From Blautia schinkii DSM 10518 (GTDB lineage Bacteria > Bacillota > Clostridia > Lachnospirales > Lachnospiraceae), in NCBI GenBank assembly GCA_000702025.1, contig JNKJ01000006.1:174803-238802 (forward strand): a stretch of DNA of 64,000 bases, read 5' to 3'. The notes beneath the pieces are model-generated. The model saw nothing but the letters and a program-made list of their open reading frames with translations. It was not told the DNA's origin and searched no databases. Below are positions 40,788-51,015 of the stretch, piece by piece. The position numbers were made by a program, and so were the translations under genes. Position 1 is the first letter of the stretch; each line of letters opens with the position of its first letter.

Positions 40788-40949
40788 ATGGAAGCAGATA
40801 AGGAGATGTTGAATCGGCTCTTGAACGAAATACAAGAGTTGGTCAAGGAAAACGAAAATGAAGACGGCACCTACCGATTTGACTTGCTGAAGGCAGTCAT
40901 TGCTTTGGATTTCGCAAAAACGGAGATTGAAAAAGCTATTTTTAAGTGA
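40788..40949 (+). CDS. 53-residue acidic protein
   Basis: MEADKEMLNRLLNEIQELVK, then ENENEDGTYRFDLLKAVIALD and a short helical tail. GAGAGG precedes the ATG. Starting 1 base after the previous stop, it is probably part of the same transcript. Leader RNA 2 begins 14 bases after its stop. No family recognised. Confidence 0.55.
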   Translation: MEADKEMLNRLLNEIQELVKENENEDGTYRFDLLKAVIALDFAKTEIEKAIFK

Positions 40950-40962
40950 TTTTTCAGATGGA

Positions 40963-41087
40963 TTGACTATTGAAGCTGCATATGCTATAATGCTTATATC
41001 AGTTTCAAGATTTCCAAAGAGAAATCACGAGTTTCAGAGTTTTCAAAGTGTCAATTAGCACAATTGTGCTGGTTGGCACTTTTTTTG
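40963..41087 (+). ncRNA. leader RNA copy 2
   Basis: Promoter TTGACT (40963), 17 bp, TATAAT (40986). Box ATATCAGTTTCAAG, hairpin 1 GATTTC (41009) / GAAATC (41021), then AGAGTTTTCAAAGTGTC. The terminator pairs AAGTGTCAA (41046) with TTGGCACTT (41073), inside which AGCACAATTGTGCT forms a further stem, and ends in seven T. Located 83 bases before ssb. See copy 1. Confidence 0.72.
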
Positions 41088-41169
41088 TTTCTTTTGGTTT
41101 CTACCTGTAAAGCAGGTTTGAAATAAATTATTTTTATAGCAGGTAACCCCTGCGAGAAAGGAGATTTCC

Positions 41170-41667
41170 ATGTTAAAAGTTTTTGCAACACAAGTCGTCG
41201 TATCCAAAGGTTATGACAACACGCCAGCTCTTCGCTTTTCTGAGAATGGTGATTCTGTGAGGTTCCGAATCGGCAAGAAGGTCTATGACCCTCATGCTGA
41301 AAACGACAGCCGCTGGATCAACCTTCCGGTCAAAGCGTTTAACGGCGTATGCGAGCGCATCAAGAAGATGCAGCTGAAAGAGGGTTCCTTTGTGAATCTG
41401 ATTGGCAGGCTGGACGAAGATTCCTGGGAAGATAAGGATACCAAAGAAACCAGAAAAATGATGGTTATTATTCTGGATGACATTGAGTATGCTTCCGGTG
41501 GAGGCAAGTCCAAGGAAAACCAGGCAACTGCAGGACAGCAGAATGCGGCTCCCCAGAATACTGCTCCGCAAAATGCTGCTTCCGTTCCTGCGACAGGCGC
41601 TGAAGCATCCGGAAATTTTACAGGGTATGAAGCATTTGGCGGCGGATCATTCTTTGATGAGAATTGA
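41170..41667 (+). CDS. ssb: single-stranded DNA-binding protein, divergent
   Basis: 165 residues. An OB fold in the first ~105 (VRFRIGKKVYDPHAENDSRWINLPVKAFN, then SFVNLIGRLDEDSWEDKDTKETRKMMVIILDDIEY), followed by a Gln/Ala/Pro-rich linker and the tip FFDEN. Its tip differs from the DDDIPF end of chromosomal SSB, so partner recognition may be altered. Element-encoded SSB probably serves replication or single-strand transfer. First gene behind leader RNA 2. Confidence 0.8.
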   Translation: MLKVFATQVVVSKGYDNTPALRFSENGDSVRFRIGKKVYDPHAENDSRWINLPVKAFNGVCERIKKMQLKEGSFVNLIGRLDEDSWEDKDTKETRKMMVIILDDIEYASGGGKSKENQATAGQQNAAPQNTAPQNAASVPATGAEASGNFTGYEAFGGGSFFDEN

Positions 41668-41698
41668 TTGGAGCAACAATTGAATCGGGCGTATTAAG

Positions 41699-41742
41699 GC
41701 GCACATGAGTTACAGACACTGTATGCTCATGTGCGCTTTTTT
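41699..41742 (+). terminator. intrinsic terminator after ssb
   Basis: GCGCACATGAG pairs with CTCATGTGCGC, followed by six T. It would end the transcript opened at leader RNA 2 unless read through, since unknown genes continue 20 bases later. Confidence 0.75.
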
Positions 41743-41763
41743 GCGTTTCAAAGGAGGTGTCTT

Positions 41764-42144
41764 ATGACAAATGAAACCTTTTGCCTTCTCTCTGAGGAGG
41801 AGAAACACACAAAATTTAAGGCTGCAATGAAGGGCAAGACAAAAGGATGTCTGAATGAAGAAGAACTTCATAGCATCCTGATGAGCATTTCCCTGAACAG
41901 ACAGTATGCTATTTCGGTTTACCGAGACGGGGAGGAGTTTTGCCGCGTTTTGACAGCGACGGATGGTCTCAAAAGAAGAATCATTCTTGGTCATGCAGCC
42001 GCAGGGATTGGAGAAATACCGGGAGAACAATTTGACTCATCGCAGGCGGCGGCAGTAATTTTGCATGATGCTGTTGACTGCAGCGATGTAAACTGCCTCT
42101 ATATCTTTATTCCAAAGGAACGAAGTCAGAAAGGAACAGAGTGA
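41764..42144 (+). CDS. unknown protein, 126 residues
   Basis: Soluble, with MTNETFCLLSEEEKHTKFKAAMK at the start and IPGEQFDSSQAAAVILHDAV in the second half. AGGAGG precedes ATG 41764. The stop overlaps the next start (TGATG). Unknown function; part of the block leading to the AAA-VWA pair. Confidence 0.5.
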   Translation: MTNETFCLLSEEEKHTKFKAAMKGKTKGCLNEEELHSILMSISLNRQYAISVYRDGEEFCRVLTATDGLKRRIILGHAAAGIGEIPGEQFDSSQAAAVILHDAVDCSDVNCLYIFIPKERSQKGTE

Positions 42145-42899
42145 TGAATAAGAAAGATCAAAAAAGGCACATGGCATATGAGGCGCTGGTACTGTTGGGT
42201 ATGCTGGCTTTGCTTACTTTTATATGCCGGCTATGGCCCATCCTGTTATTGATTATTCTCGGTATTTTTGCAGCGGTGATAAGACTGCTTTTTCTTTCAT
42301 CCAGAAAGATTGAAGTAATTGTACCACTTCCTCTTTTACCAGAACCGGTAAAAGAAACGACCGAGAAAGATGTACAGGTGCTTGCATATTCAGTCATCCT
42401 CAGACGGGTTACAGAGCTGGTGCTATCTGAGTATCCGGAAGCAAGATGGGTCTGGGAGGCACCGAATGCAGAAAAACTTATTCAGGAAAGTCAGGAGGTT
42501 TTTATTTTACTCAATCGTGCCGGTGGTTATCGGCGTGCCAAGGTTGTGATCCGAAATCTGCAGGTGGTTGGAATTGAGTACAATCCACAGGTTGAGGAGA
42601 ATGCGGTTTTGGAGCCGGAGGATAATGCCCCGGAACCTGAAGAAGAACCAGAGGTACAAAATTACGAACTGCTGGCTTTTGAGTGGGCAGATGCTCATAT
42701 TTTTGAGCTGAATGCCAGATGCAATGAAGCAATTGGGGAAAATCTCTCAGAATTGATTTTGCTCGCAGAAGAACTTCCGGTCCGGGAGAGTTGGGCAGAT
42801 ATCTGCCGGGAACTGATAAGAGCCGGGCTTACGGATGTTCAGTGTGTATCTGAGGGAATCAAAATTAATCTTACGCAGTCAAATGCAGAAAGGAAATAA
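42144..42899 (+). CDS. membrane protein of the AAA-VWA block
   Basis: 251 residues. Two N-terminal helices (residues 15-33 and about 35-52), then a cytoplasmic domain with VRELVLSEYPEARWVWEAPNA-like helices and a long acidic Glu/Pro linker (LEPEDNAPEPEEEPEVQN) before a second helical domain. Coupled to its neighbours; the AAA ATPase gene starts 3 bases after it. It may be the membrane anchor of the AAA-VWA machine. Confidence 0.55.
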   Translation: MNKKDQKRHMAYEALVLLGMLALLTFICRLWPILLLIILGIFAAVIRLLFLSSRKIEVIVPLPLLPEPVKETTEKDVQVLAYSVILRRVTELVLSEYPEARWVWEAPNAEKLIQESQEVFILLNRAGGYRRAKVVIRNLQVVGIEYNPQVEENAVLEPEDNAPEPEEEPEVQNYELLAFEWADAHIFELNARCNEAIGENLSELILLAEELPVRESWADICRELIRAGLTDVQCVSEGIKINLTQSNAERK

Positions 42900-42902
42900 C
42901 GT

Positions 42903-44777
42903 ATGAGTGCATACATGAACAACATCTTTAATTACAGCCGTCCCTTACCGGAACCGTTTGATACACTGACGAACAAAAAGGTGTCAGTATCATCGAAATA
43001 TGGAGATGGGACAAATGCAACTTTGTGTTCAACAGTCATAAAAGCGGTACATGCAGTTTGCCGCTGCATGGATGGCAGTGCCGAAGGAGCTGTCGGGGTC
43101 ATCGACCACAGGACAGTTGCTGAATACAAATCGTCCATGGGGCCTGATGAGTATCATCTGGTAGTATATGACAGCAACTCCGGTTCGTTAATGGCAAGCG
43201 TGTATGACAAGAACACGGAAACTTTTGAAAACTATGTGCTGAACGCATCAGGGCGTGATGGAGCTGCCGTTATGATGGCGCTGTTTCCGGTACTTATGAA
43301 TGACGAGGAATTCAGTGATAATTTTGAATTGTACCGCGATCAGTTCAGTCATGGATTTTCGGATTTACGCTCGGCTACGGAGTACATGGCAATGCTATGT
43401 GACAACGCCTACAGACGTATCAAAGATACCTCCTGTTCAGCAGCCGTCAAGGTGAGTGTGGACAAGGCCGGAAATCTGATGCGTGTATCTCAGGTGCAGC
43501 TGGATTCCGGCGCTTTTGAGCCTACCCATGTGATTGCGGGGGAATTTACGATTTTTGCAAAAACAGCGAGGGTTATTGTGAAGAGCGCAGATGCCATTGT
43601 GGAACACACGGATTTTGTCGGCAAGTACGAACTGCACCCAAGGACTATGAGCAGTCAGGAAAAACAGCTGATACCGGTGCTTCCGGAATGGTACATCATT
43701 CCACAGGAGGTCGTTGATATCTGTAAACATGCTCAGGCAACCACCGGGAAACCGACACAGATGAGGAATTTTCTCCTTAGAGGGCCGGCCGGAACCGGAA
43801 AGACCATGAGCGCAAAGGCGATTGCCGCAGGACTGGGGCTTCCGTATATGGCATACACTTGCTCGGCAGGAACAGAAATATTTGACTTCATCGGTCAGAT
43901 ATTCCCGGATTCCGATTCGGGTTCTACCGGTGATGCACAGCTAGACCATGAGAAAGCAATTTTGACGAGTATGGGCGGCATCAATTATGCTAATGTGTCC
44001 AAGATGATGAACCTTCCCGATTTGGATGATATGGACTACGATCCGGCGGGGGTATATCAGGCACTGACGGGCGTAGAGAATGCGGTTGCCACATCTCAGG
44101 ATTGCATGAGCATTGTGCTGGATCGTGTAACAGAGAAGGTACGTGCTCTGTCCAGACGGGATGAAAATTCTAAGAGTAGTGGTCAGACCTATACTTACAC
44201 GGAGACTGATTTTATCAAGGCTCTGAAGAATGGGTATGTCATTGAGATCCAGGAACCTTCCACAATTGTTCAGCCAGGCGTTCTGGTAGGACTGAATTCC
44301 CTGTTGGAGCAGACCGGGACAATCACCCTTCCCACAGGGGAGGTGATAAAGCGTCATCCGGATGCAGTCGTAGTAGTAACAACCAACATCGAATACGAAG
44401 GGTGCCGAGGCATGAACCAGTCCGTTATCGACAGAATGAGTCTGGTGCGGGACGTGGAGCTGCCGACGCCTGAAGTGATGGTGCAGCGCGCCATGTCAGT
44501 TACAGGTGCAACAGATGAGTACCAGATTTCCCAGATGGTGCAGGTGGTCAATGATCTGTCGGAGTATTGCCGAAAAAACAGTATTACAGACGGTTCGTAT
44601 GGTATGCGCAGTCTGATCGACTGGATCGTAAGTAGTGAGATTACCGGCGATGTATATGAGTCGGCGCTATATACGATCATCAGCAAGGCGACCACGGATG
44701 AAGTAGACCGTGAGGCACTGGTCAGTGCAGTTCTGGAACCGATTTTCACAAAGAAGCGAAAAAAAGCAACCGCATAA
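42903..44777 (+). CDS. MoxR-like AAA+ ATPase
   Basis: 624 residues. N-terminal ~260 residues of unrecognised sequence, then Walker A GPAGTGKT (294-301), Walker B/sensor region with VVVTTN, and a C-terminal helical lid (GMRSLIDWIVSSEI). Glu/Asp-rich ATPase of the MoxR/AAA_5 class; such proteins act as chaperone-like remodelers with a VWA-domain partner. Here the partner gene follows 27 bases downstream. Substrate unknown. Confidence 0.85.
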   Translation: MSAYMNNIFNYSRPLPEPFDTLTNKKVSVSSKYGDGTNATLCSTVIKAVHAVCRCMDGSAEGAVGVIDHRTVAEYKSSMGPDEYHLVVYDSNSGSLMASVYDKNTETFENYVLNASGRDGAAVMMALFPVLMNDEEFSDNFELYRDQFSHGFSDLRSATEYMAMLCDNAYRRIKDTSCSAAVKVSVDKAGNLMRVSQVQLDSGAFEPTHVIAGEFTIFAKTARVIVKSADAIVEHTDFVGKYELHPRTMSSQEKQLIPVLPEWYIIPQEVVDICKHAQATTGKPTQMRNFLLRGPAGTGKTMSAKAIAAGLGLPYMAYTCSAGTEIFDFIGQIFPDSDSGSTGDAQLDHEKAILTSMGGINYANVSKMMNLPDLDDMDYDPAGVYQALTGVENAVATSQDCMSIVLDRVTEKVRALSRRDENSKSSGQTYTYTETDFIKALKNGYVIEIQEPSTIVQPGVLVGLNSLLEQTGTITLPTGEVIKRHPDAVVVVTTNIEYEGCRGMNQSVIDRMSLVRDVELPTPEVMVQRAMSVTGATDEYQISQMVQVVNDLSEYCRKNSITDGSYGMRSLIDWIVSSEITGDVYESALYTIISKATTDEVDREALVSAVLEPIFTKKRKKATA

Positions 44778-44804
44778 ATGTAGTAGAAAGGAGGTCAACC
44801 CTGT

Positions 44805-46968
44805 ATGGCGAGGGTGAATCACAAGTTAGTAAAACAGCGGCTCAATGAGCAGCGCAGTAAAATTTCAGACCGACAATTCTTCTCGTCCCGTCTTTTGGCG
44901 GGACATTTTGAAGATCTGGCGGCAGCACAGACAAGGCGGTATCGCTATAACCGCCGGGTTCGTGTCAATCTGTATTGGAAACCGAGAGAAAAGCATGTGG
45001 CGTCAACGGACAATATGTTTGTGCGCATCAATACTGGAAATTCTCTGGTTACAAAGGTAAAAGGGCGAGAAAACCGTTACCAGATTGTGTGCGGTTTGTT
45101 TGCACACGAACTGGGACATGTCCTTTATACAGACTTTCTGGCAGCACAGACACATACCAACTATTTAGGAAGCGGTCGTTGGTATCCCTATCCACCAGAC
45201 CTGAAGACAACGGCGGATGCACGGAACGAGAAAGCATTCTGGAATTATGTGAAAACTGATCCGAAAAATCTGGAGATGGTGCAGATGATTGCCCATCATA
45301 TCTCCAATGTAATTGAGGATGGGTATATCGAAAACAGGATGCTGAACAATTTTCCAGGCACATTGGGGTACGGTCTTGAAAAGCTGCGGGAGCAGCATTT
45401 TGAGCATATCGAAACGGTGACGCAGATGATTGAGAGTGAAGATGAAGGAAAGCATATTTTTGAAAGCATTCTTCAGATCATGCTCTCGTATGCTAAGTTT
45501 GGTGAAATCAAATACGGGGACGAACCGCTCAGCGATGAAAGAATTCAGGCGGTGTTTGGTTTGATTACCGATATTGACAGCGCTTTACTGAGCAGGTCCG
45601 GAAAAGACCGGTTGAATGTTGTCAATATGGTGCTGGTAAGGTGCTGGGACTATATCGAATCTTTTTGTGAAGAATGCAAAAAGCGTCAGGAAGAGGCAGT
45701 AGCCTCCGGCGGCTCCGCCAGTCTTGCAGAAACCTTGTCGGAAGTGTTGGGTGCAATTGCCGGTGGTTCCGAAATGGGTGAAGGAAGTAGTACACCGGTG
45801 CCGGAAGCCTCTGGCGGGTCAGAAGAATCTGCGACGGCCGGCAAACGGGCACAGACCCATGCAGATGCCGACAGTGAAGATGACTCTGAGGAAACAGACA
45901 GCTCCCAGACTGACTCTGAAACGGAAGAAAATCCATCTGAGTCTGGGGGAAGCGATAATTCTTCAGACGAAGACGCTGCCCCGATAGATGGTGGCAGTTC
46001 CGGTTCAGGGAAACAAGAAACTTCAGATACTGAGCAGGGGCGTATTCCTTATCACCAGTCAGAATCACTTTCAGAACCTGTTGGTGGTTCCGTGGAAAAA
46101 AACGAAGATTACGAACGGGAGCATTACGACAGTGCGGCTGCCGATATTGAACGTCTTCTGGATAAGATGGCAGAAAAGGCGGCCTGTGAGCAACTGGAGA
46201 ATGAAAGGATTCAGGAGCTTAACGATGTCGCTCAGAACATTTCCTATGGGAATATCCATGAAGGAGTACCTATCCGAATCAATCGGATTGCCTCTGTGGA
46301 TGAGGAGCTTATGGAACAGTACGATGCTATTTCAGGACCTTTGCTGAATATTTCCCGCCAGCTGCAGAAGAGTTTGCTCAAGCAGCTCAAGGAAAACCGG
46401 AGAGGCGGTAAACAGACCGGGCTTATCATGGGCCGCCGTCTGGATGCGCACGCACTGTGCAGGAATGACGGCAAGGTGTTTTATAAGAACAACCTGCCAA
46501 ATGAGATCCCGGAGCTGGCAGTCGGTCTGCTTCTGGATGAGTCAGGGTCTATGTGTTCTTGTGATCGCTGTACTTATGCCAGAGCTTCGGCCATCATTTT
46601 GTATGATTTCTGCCAGAGTTTGGACATTCCGGTAATGGTCTATGGTCATTCCACCGATTATACCGATGTCGGAAATACGGTGGCATTGTATTCCTATGCG
46701 GAATTTGATGGCTTTGATCATGATGATAAATACCGCATGATGGATATTGCGGCCAGAGGCAGTAACCGTGACGGGGCGGCACTCCGTTTTGTTGCGGAGC
46801 AGCTGTCTAAGCGGCCGGAAGCAGTAAAAATCCTCATACTGGTTTCTGACGGACAGCCTGCTGACAGTGGGTATGGAGGTTCCGCAGCTGAGGAGGACCT
46901 TCGCGGCATCAAGCAGGAGTATCAGCGTAAAGGTATTTTGTTTGTCGCTGCGGCAATCGGAGATGACA
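44805..46968 (+). CDS. VWA-domain protein with HELGH motif, first exon
   Basis: 721 codons plus one base, joined after intron removal to 49693-49799 for a 756-residue protein. The N-terminal region has HELGH (101-105), a zinc-peptidase HExxH motif, followed by VIEDGYIENRML. A long Ser/Glu/Asp linker (about 330-460) leads to a C-terminal VWA domain with the MIDAS motif DESGS. Exon 1 stops in KGILFVAAAIGDD, a core VWA strand. It pairs with the AAA ATPase upstream. A metallopeptidase-VWA fusion serving an AAA motor is plausible. Confidence 0.8.
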
Positions 46969-49692
46969 GTGTGACACGTTCCTGCGGGAAAAGCGCAGGC
47001 ACAAAAGAAAAAGAACGTAATAGTTCTCTTTTGGAGAACTGATAATCCGAAGAGTCGAATGATGGGGTAACGCCCTGAAAGGCTCTCACTAATACTCCGA
47101 CTGGCGTTACTGCGTGCAATAGCAGAAAGGTCAGAAGCTCGGTGAAGACGGCAGAATGCAACCGTAACATAGATTTAGTAATACTATGTCGAAAGCTGCC
47201 CAGAGGTGGATGGTGTTGCAGATATGCCGGGTGTCGATTGCTCACGGTGAGAATGTGTTAAAATCACTGACGAACTTCCGAATGTACGGATCTGAAAGCC
47301 GATTTCGCAGAAATGCGATAGCCCTGTAAAGGGTGCATGTGAGGTTGAGTAAAATATTGTCGTTATGAAAGACCTTGCGCCGTTATAGGCGGCGATGTGC
47401 ATGCGGGCTCATAGGAAGCACCTAAAAGCAGTCAATGATAGGATTATCGGAACGTGGAAAGCTGGAAACATGGAGGTCATTGCAGACTTATGAAATGGTA
47501 CAGGAGATTGTGCAAACTAAATCCTGTTTTGTTCCAGTGAGAGTGCCGGCACAGTACCAGTGAAGCCTATGAAAGTAGGTGGAGGGATAGCCGGTAGTCG
47601 GTTTAGCAATGCAATGTGTGTAGTAGGCAATCCATAGCTTCGAGTATGACAAAGAAAATCATGCTCCGGAAGGAGGGTGATGCCTATGGCAACCAAAAAG
47701 AAACAGACACTCAGAAACAGTGAATACTATGATATGCAATCCACTTTTGATGAACTGTATGCAAAAAGTCAAAACGGGCAGGTGTTCCAGAACCTTATGG
47801 GAATAATCTGCTCCGAGGAAAACATCCAATTAGCATATAGGAATATCAAGAGAAATGGAGGCAGTGTAACCCCAGGTGTGGATGGAATAACAATCCGAGA
47901 CATTGAACAAATGCCCGCGGAAAAATATATCCGCACTGTGCAGAAGAAGCTGGCGTGGTATAAACCAAAACCTGTAAAGCGAGTAGAAATTCCAAAACCA
48001 AATGGCGGTATCAGACCCCTCGGTATCCCCACTATGTTTGATAGGTTGGTACAGCAAAGCATCAAACAGGTATTAGAGCCAATCTGTGAAGCCAAATTTC
48101 ATGAGTATAGCTATGGCTTCAGGCCAAATAGGTCGGCCGAAAATGCAATCTCCAAGGTTCAGAACCTGATACATTTCACTAAGCTGTACTATGTGGTGGA
48201 CATGGACATTAAAGGATTTTTTGATAATGTAAACCACAGTAAGCTCATCAAGCAAATGTGGTCATTGGGTATTCGAGATAAAACTTTGCTATGTATCATA
48301 AAAGAAATGCTGAAAGCGCCTATTATTCTGCCGGATGGTAGTAAGGTGTTACCGCAAAAAGGAACACCACAAGGCGGAGTTCTCTCACCCCTGCTTGCCA
48401 ATATAGTGCTCAATGAACTGGATTGGTGGATTAGTTCGCAATGGGAAACTCACCCGACGCATACTCCATATAAGATTATTGAGCACAAAGAAGGGCACCA
48501 GGATAGAGGGAGCATCTACAGGGCACTGAAACGCAGTAATCTCAAAGAAATGTACATAGTGCGGTATGCTGACGACTTCAAAATCTTTTGCCGAAAAAGG
48601 GATGATGCCAATAAAGCCTACTTTGCTATCAAGCAATGGCTGGCTGAGCGGCTCAAACTGGAAATCAGCGAGGAAAAGTCGAAGGTAGTAAGTCTAAAGC
48701 GGCATTACTCAGAGTTTCTAGGATTCGAGCTAAAAGTGGTTCAGAAGCGTAAAAAATGGGTGGTAAGGTCGCATATATGCCAGAAAGCCATTCAAAGAGA
48801 AACGCATGCGCTGATAGAGCAAATTAAGGACATGCAGCATCCTCAAGATGCTGCCAACGGAGCCTTGGCCGTAACCAAGTATAATGCAATGGTTATTGGT
48901 ATCCACAACTACTATCAGATTGCCACGGATGTCAACTTAGACTGCAAAACAATCCGTCGAAACATAAACATATGCTTGCATAACAGGTTAAGGCACAAAA
49001 TCACAAAAACGGGGCAAGTTGTAGGAAAATATATTCGACAACGGTACGGACAGAGTAAAGATATTCAGTTCATTTATGGATGTCCAATAGCACCAATAGG
49101 TTCTGTCCAACACAAAAAACCAATGTCGAAGAAGCGGACAATTAACAGCTATACACCAGAGGGACGAGCAGAAATTCATGATGGGTTGAAATTGAATATG
49201 TCTATTCTCTTACAGCTTATGAAGACAAGCACCCCTACGGGAAGTGTGGAATTTATGGATAACAGACTTTCCCTATGGTGCGCTCAATATGGAAAATGTG
49301 CTATTACTGGGCGAGAACTGATGGTAGATGAGATACATTGTCATCACAAGATACCAAAAGGACCACCCTTTTATGGCACAGACCGCTATGAAAATCTGAT
49401 AATCGTCCATGTTGACGTTCACAGGCTAATCCATGCAACCGCACCCGAAACAATCGCTAAATACCTCGCCATGCTAAATCTAACAAAAAGGCAACTCAAC
49501 AAGGTTAATTCCTTGAGAAAATCGGCTGGACTGGCCGAAATCGAACAATAAACTGTTTCACAAAATAGTTGTAAGCCTACACTACACAGAGCAAAGAAAA
49601 GCCGATGGAACGCCGTGTGAGGCGAAAGTCTCATGCACGGTGTGAACCGGGGGAAAATCTGGAGATATCATCAAAGGATTACCTATCGGAAT
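46969..49692 (+). mobile_element. group II intron 1 with encoded maturase
   Basis: 2724 bases. It begins GTGTG, matching the GTGYG consensus. A domain V-like stem (GCCGTGTGAG / CTCATGCACGGT around GAAA, about 49614-49648) and a domain VI stem precede the end. Splicing GATGACA to AGCAGAAC restores AIGDDKQNIERIYGDSF, the natural end of a VWA domain, which fixes both ends. The intron is in the sense direction of its host, as splicing requires. It encodes a maturase. Confidence 0.85.
47686..49551 (+). CDS. ltrA: intron-encoded reverse transcriptase/maturase with HNH endonuclease
   Basis: About 621 residues. Reverse transcriptase motifs GGIRPLGIPTM, SYGFRPNRSA, GTPQGGVLSPLLANI and YADDF (the catalytic pair). 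A maturase (X) domain follows, and a C-terminal HNH nuclease CAITGRELMVDEIHCHHKIP. All catalytic residues look intact, so the intron may be mobile. ATG 47686 is chosen 8 bases from GGAGGG. Confidence 0.9.
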   Translation: MATKKKQTLRNSEYYDMQSTFDELYAKSQNGQVFQNLMGIICSEENIQLAYRNIKRNGGSVTPGVDGITIRDIEQMPAEKYIRTVQKKLAWYKPKPVKRVEIPKPNGGIRPLGIPTMFDRLVQQSIKQVLEPICEAKFHEYSYGFRPNRSAENAISKVQNLIHFTKLYYVVDMDIKGFFDNVNHSKLIKQMWSLGIRDKTLLCIIKEMLKAPIILPDGSKVLPQKGTPQGGVLSPLLANIVLNELDWWISSQWETHPTHTPYKIIEHKEGHQDRGSIYRALKRSNLKEMYIVRYADDFKIFCRKRDDANKAYFAIKQWLAERLKLEISEEKSKVVSLKRHYSEFLGFELKVVQKRKKWVVRSHICQKAIQRETHALIEQIKDMQHPQDAANGALAVTKYNAMVIGIHNYYQIATDVNLDCKTIRRNINICLHNRLRHKITKTGQVVGKYIRQRYGQSKDIQFIYGCPIAPIGSVQHKKPMSKKRTINSYTPEGRAEIHDGLKLNMSILLQLMKTSTPTGSVEFMDNRLSLWCAQYGKCAITGRELMVDEIHCHHKIPKGPPFYGTDRYENLIIVHVDVHRLIHATAPETIAKYLAMLNLTKRQLNKVNSLRKSAGLAEIEQ

Positions 49693-49799
49693 AGCAGAAC
49701 ATTGAGAGAATCTACGGAGACTCATTCCTGGATATCTCGGATTTAAACCAACTGCCCACAAAACTGACCGCTGTTGTGAAGCGGCATGTGAGGGTATAA
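49693..49799 (+). CDS. VWA-domain protein, second exon
   Basis: 107 bases giving QNIERIYGDSFLDISDLNQLPTKLTAVVKRHVRV after the split codon AAG is completed. Reads in phase with exon 1 only if the intron is removed exactly at 46969-49692. Supplies the last ~35 residues of the VWA domain. Confidence 0.8.
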
Positions 49800-49879
49800 C
49801 AATATCAAATCATAAAAAAGACGACGGGCAGCTGGGATTTCTACAGCTGCCCGCCTGTTATTCAGAAAGGAAGGTAATT

Positions 49880-51004
49880 ATGCACTTTTTAACATTAGCA
49901 GCTTTAGAAATCTCTCAGATACAGGAAGACAAGGAATTGGACAACCAGATTGCAGAGGCGCTGAAGGAATTGGAGCTTCAGAAGCAAATTGAAACAAAGA
50001 ATTTTATGCTGGATTTTGCAATTGGGAGATGTCAAAATCTTCAGTCATCGTTCTCCCGTGCAGTGAATGACGGCGTTTCTGAGTTGATGTATCCTTATTG
50101 TGAGTCGCTGGAGGATCCGGAATATCTGGAATTTGAAGATCGGACAGAAAAACTGCGTGAGGAATATGAGGACGCGGTTGATTGCATAAAGCTGCCTCAA
50201 GGAACAATTGTGGAGCAGTATGGCGATCCACTCTGGGGCAGATTTGTTGTCCGTGACGGAAAAGTGTTCCAAAGGGATGCAGGACCGCTACATCATGAAA
50301 AGCGTACAAAGAAAGCAAAACGAATGGTGGCTCTGCCTAATTATCCCCGCAAAAAGCTCTATAAGAGTTTTGAGAAATATGCAGAAGAAAGGTGTGGCTT
50401 TTCTTTTGATGAAAAGCATCAAGGCTATGGATATTATTATAATCCAAACGCCATATGGGATTGGTATTCCATTGGCGGGCGATGGCCGGAGATGTTTCTG
50501 GTAAAGGATACCTGCACGGAGTATTCCATTGGCGAAAGAAGCTGGTGCAATTCAGACAGAAAAGAAGAATCACCGGACGGATATGTATGGGTTTGTGCCG
50601 CCAGAAAAGAAGATATCGCATGGGAAGAGATACGGGATTGGAGAAATCAGAAAGCAAAAGAGCGTTTTTATAAGCTTGAGCAAATGTTTCTGGCAGGAAA
50701 GACCGATTCCGACTTTCACGGAGAAATCGTTCCAGACGGAATTATCCGCTGGGGCAGATACGTCTACCGAAAAGGCTCTACATTGGAAGAATACCTTGAG
50801 GAGTATGGAATTCCAAGCAGCTGGAAGTACCCGGTAGGCACGCATGATATTGTGGATGCAGACCAGTGGCTGAGCAAAGATGACAGTGTGCTGGATGCAG
50901 AATCTGAAAAATATGTTCCGGTAGACTGGCGCAGCTGCATAGATGGCTACATTGATGATGTGGATGAGGATACGGTACTGGTTGCCGTAGATTATCATAT
51001 GTGA
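49880..51004 (+). CDS. unknown protein, 374 residues
   Basis: The N-terminus is a predicted coiled coil (residues ~8-40, EISQIQEDKELDNQIAEALKELELQKQI). The middle has GYGYYYNPNAIWDWYSIGGRWPE, a signature shared by phage and element proteins of unknown function. AAAGGAAGG precedes the ATG. First of five coupled or closely spaced unknown genes ending in a methylase. Confidence 0.55.
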   Translation: MHFLTLAALEISQIQEDKELDNQIAEALKELELQKQIETKNFMLDFAIGRCQNLQSSFSRAVNDGVSELMYPYCESLEDPEYLEFEDRTEKLREEYEDAVDCIKLPQGTIVEQYGDPLWGRFVVRDGKVFQRDAGPLHHEKRTKKAKRMVALPNYPRKKLYKSFEKYAEERCGFSFDEKHQGYGYYYNPNAIWDWYSIGGRWPEMFLVKDTCTEYSIGERSWCNSDRKEESPDGYVWVCAARKEDIAWEEIRDWRNQKAKERFYKLEQMFLAGKTDSDFHGEIVPDGIIRWGRYVYRKGSTLEEYLEEYGIPSSWKYPVGTHDIVDADQWLSKDDSVLDAESEKYVPVDWRSCIDGYIDDVDEDTVLVAVDYHM

Positions 51005-51015
51005 GGAGGATTCAG

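Noticed and set aside
47041..47685. Short frames between VWA exon 1 and the first maturase
   Set aside because: This is intron RNA (domain I region); reading frames there overlap structural RNA and have no translation signals.
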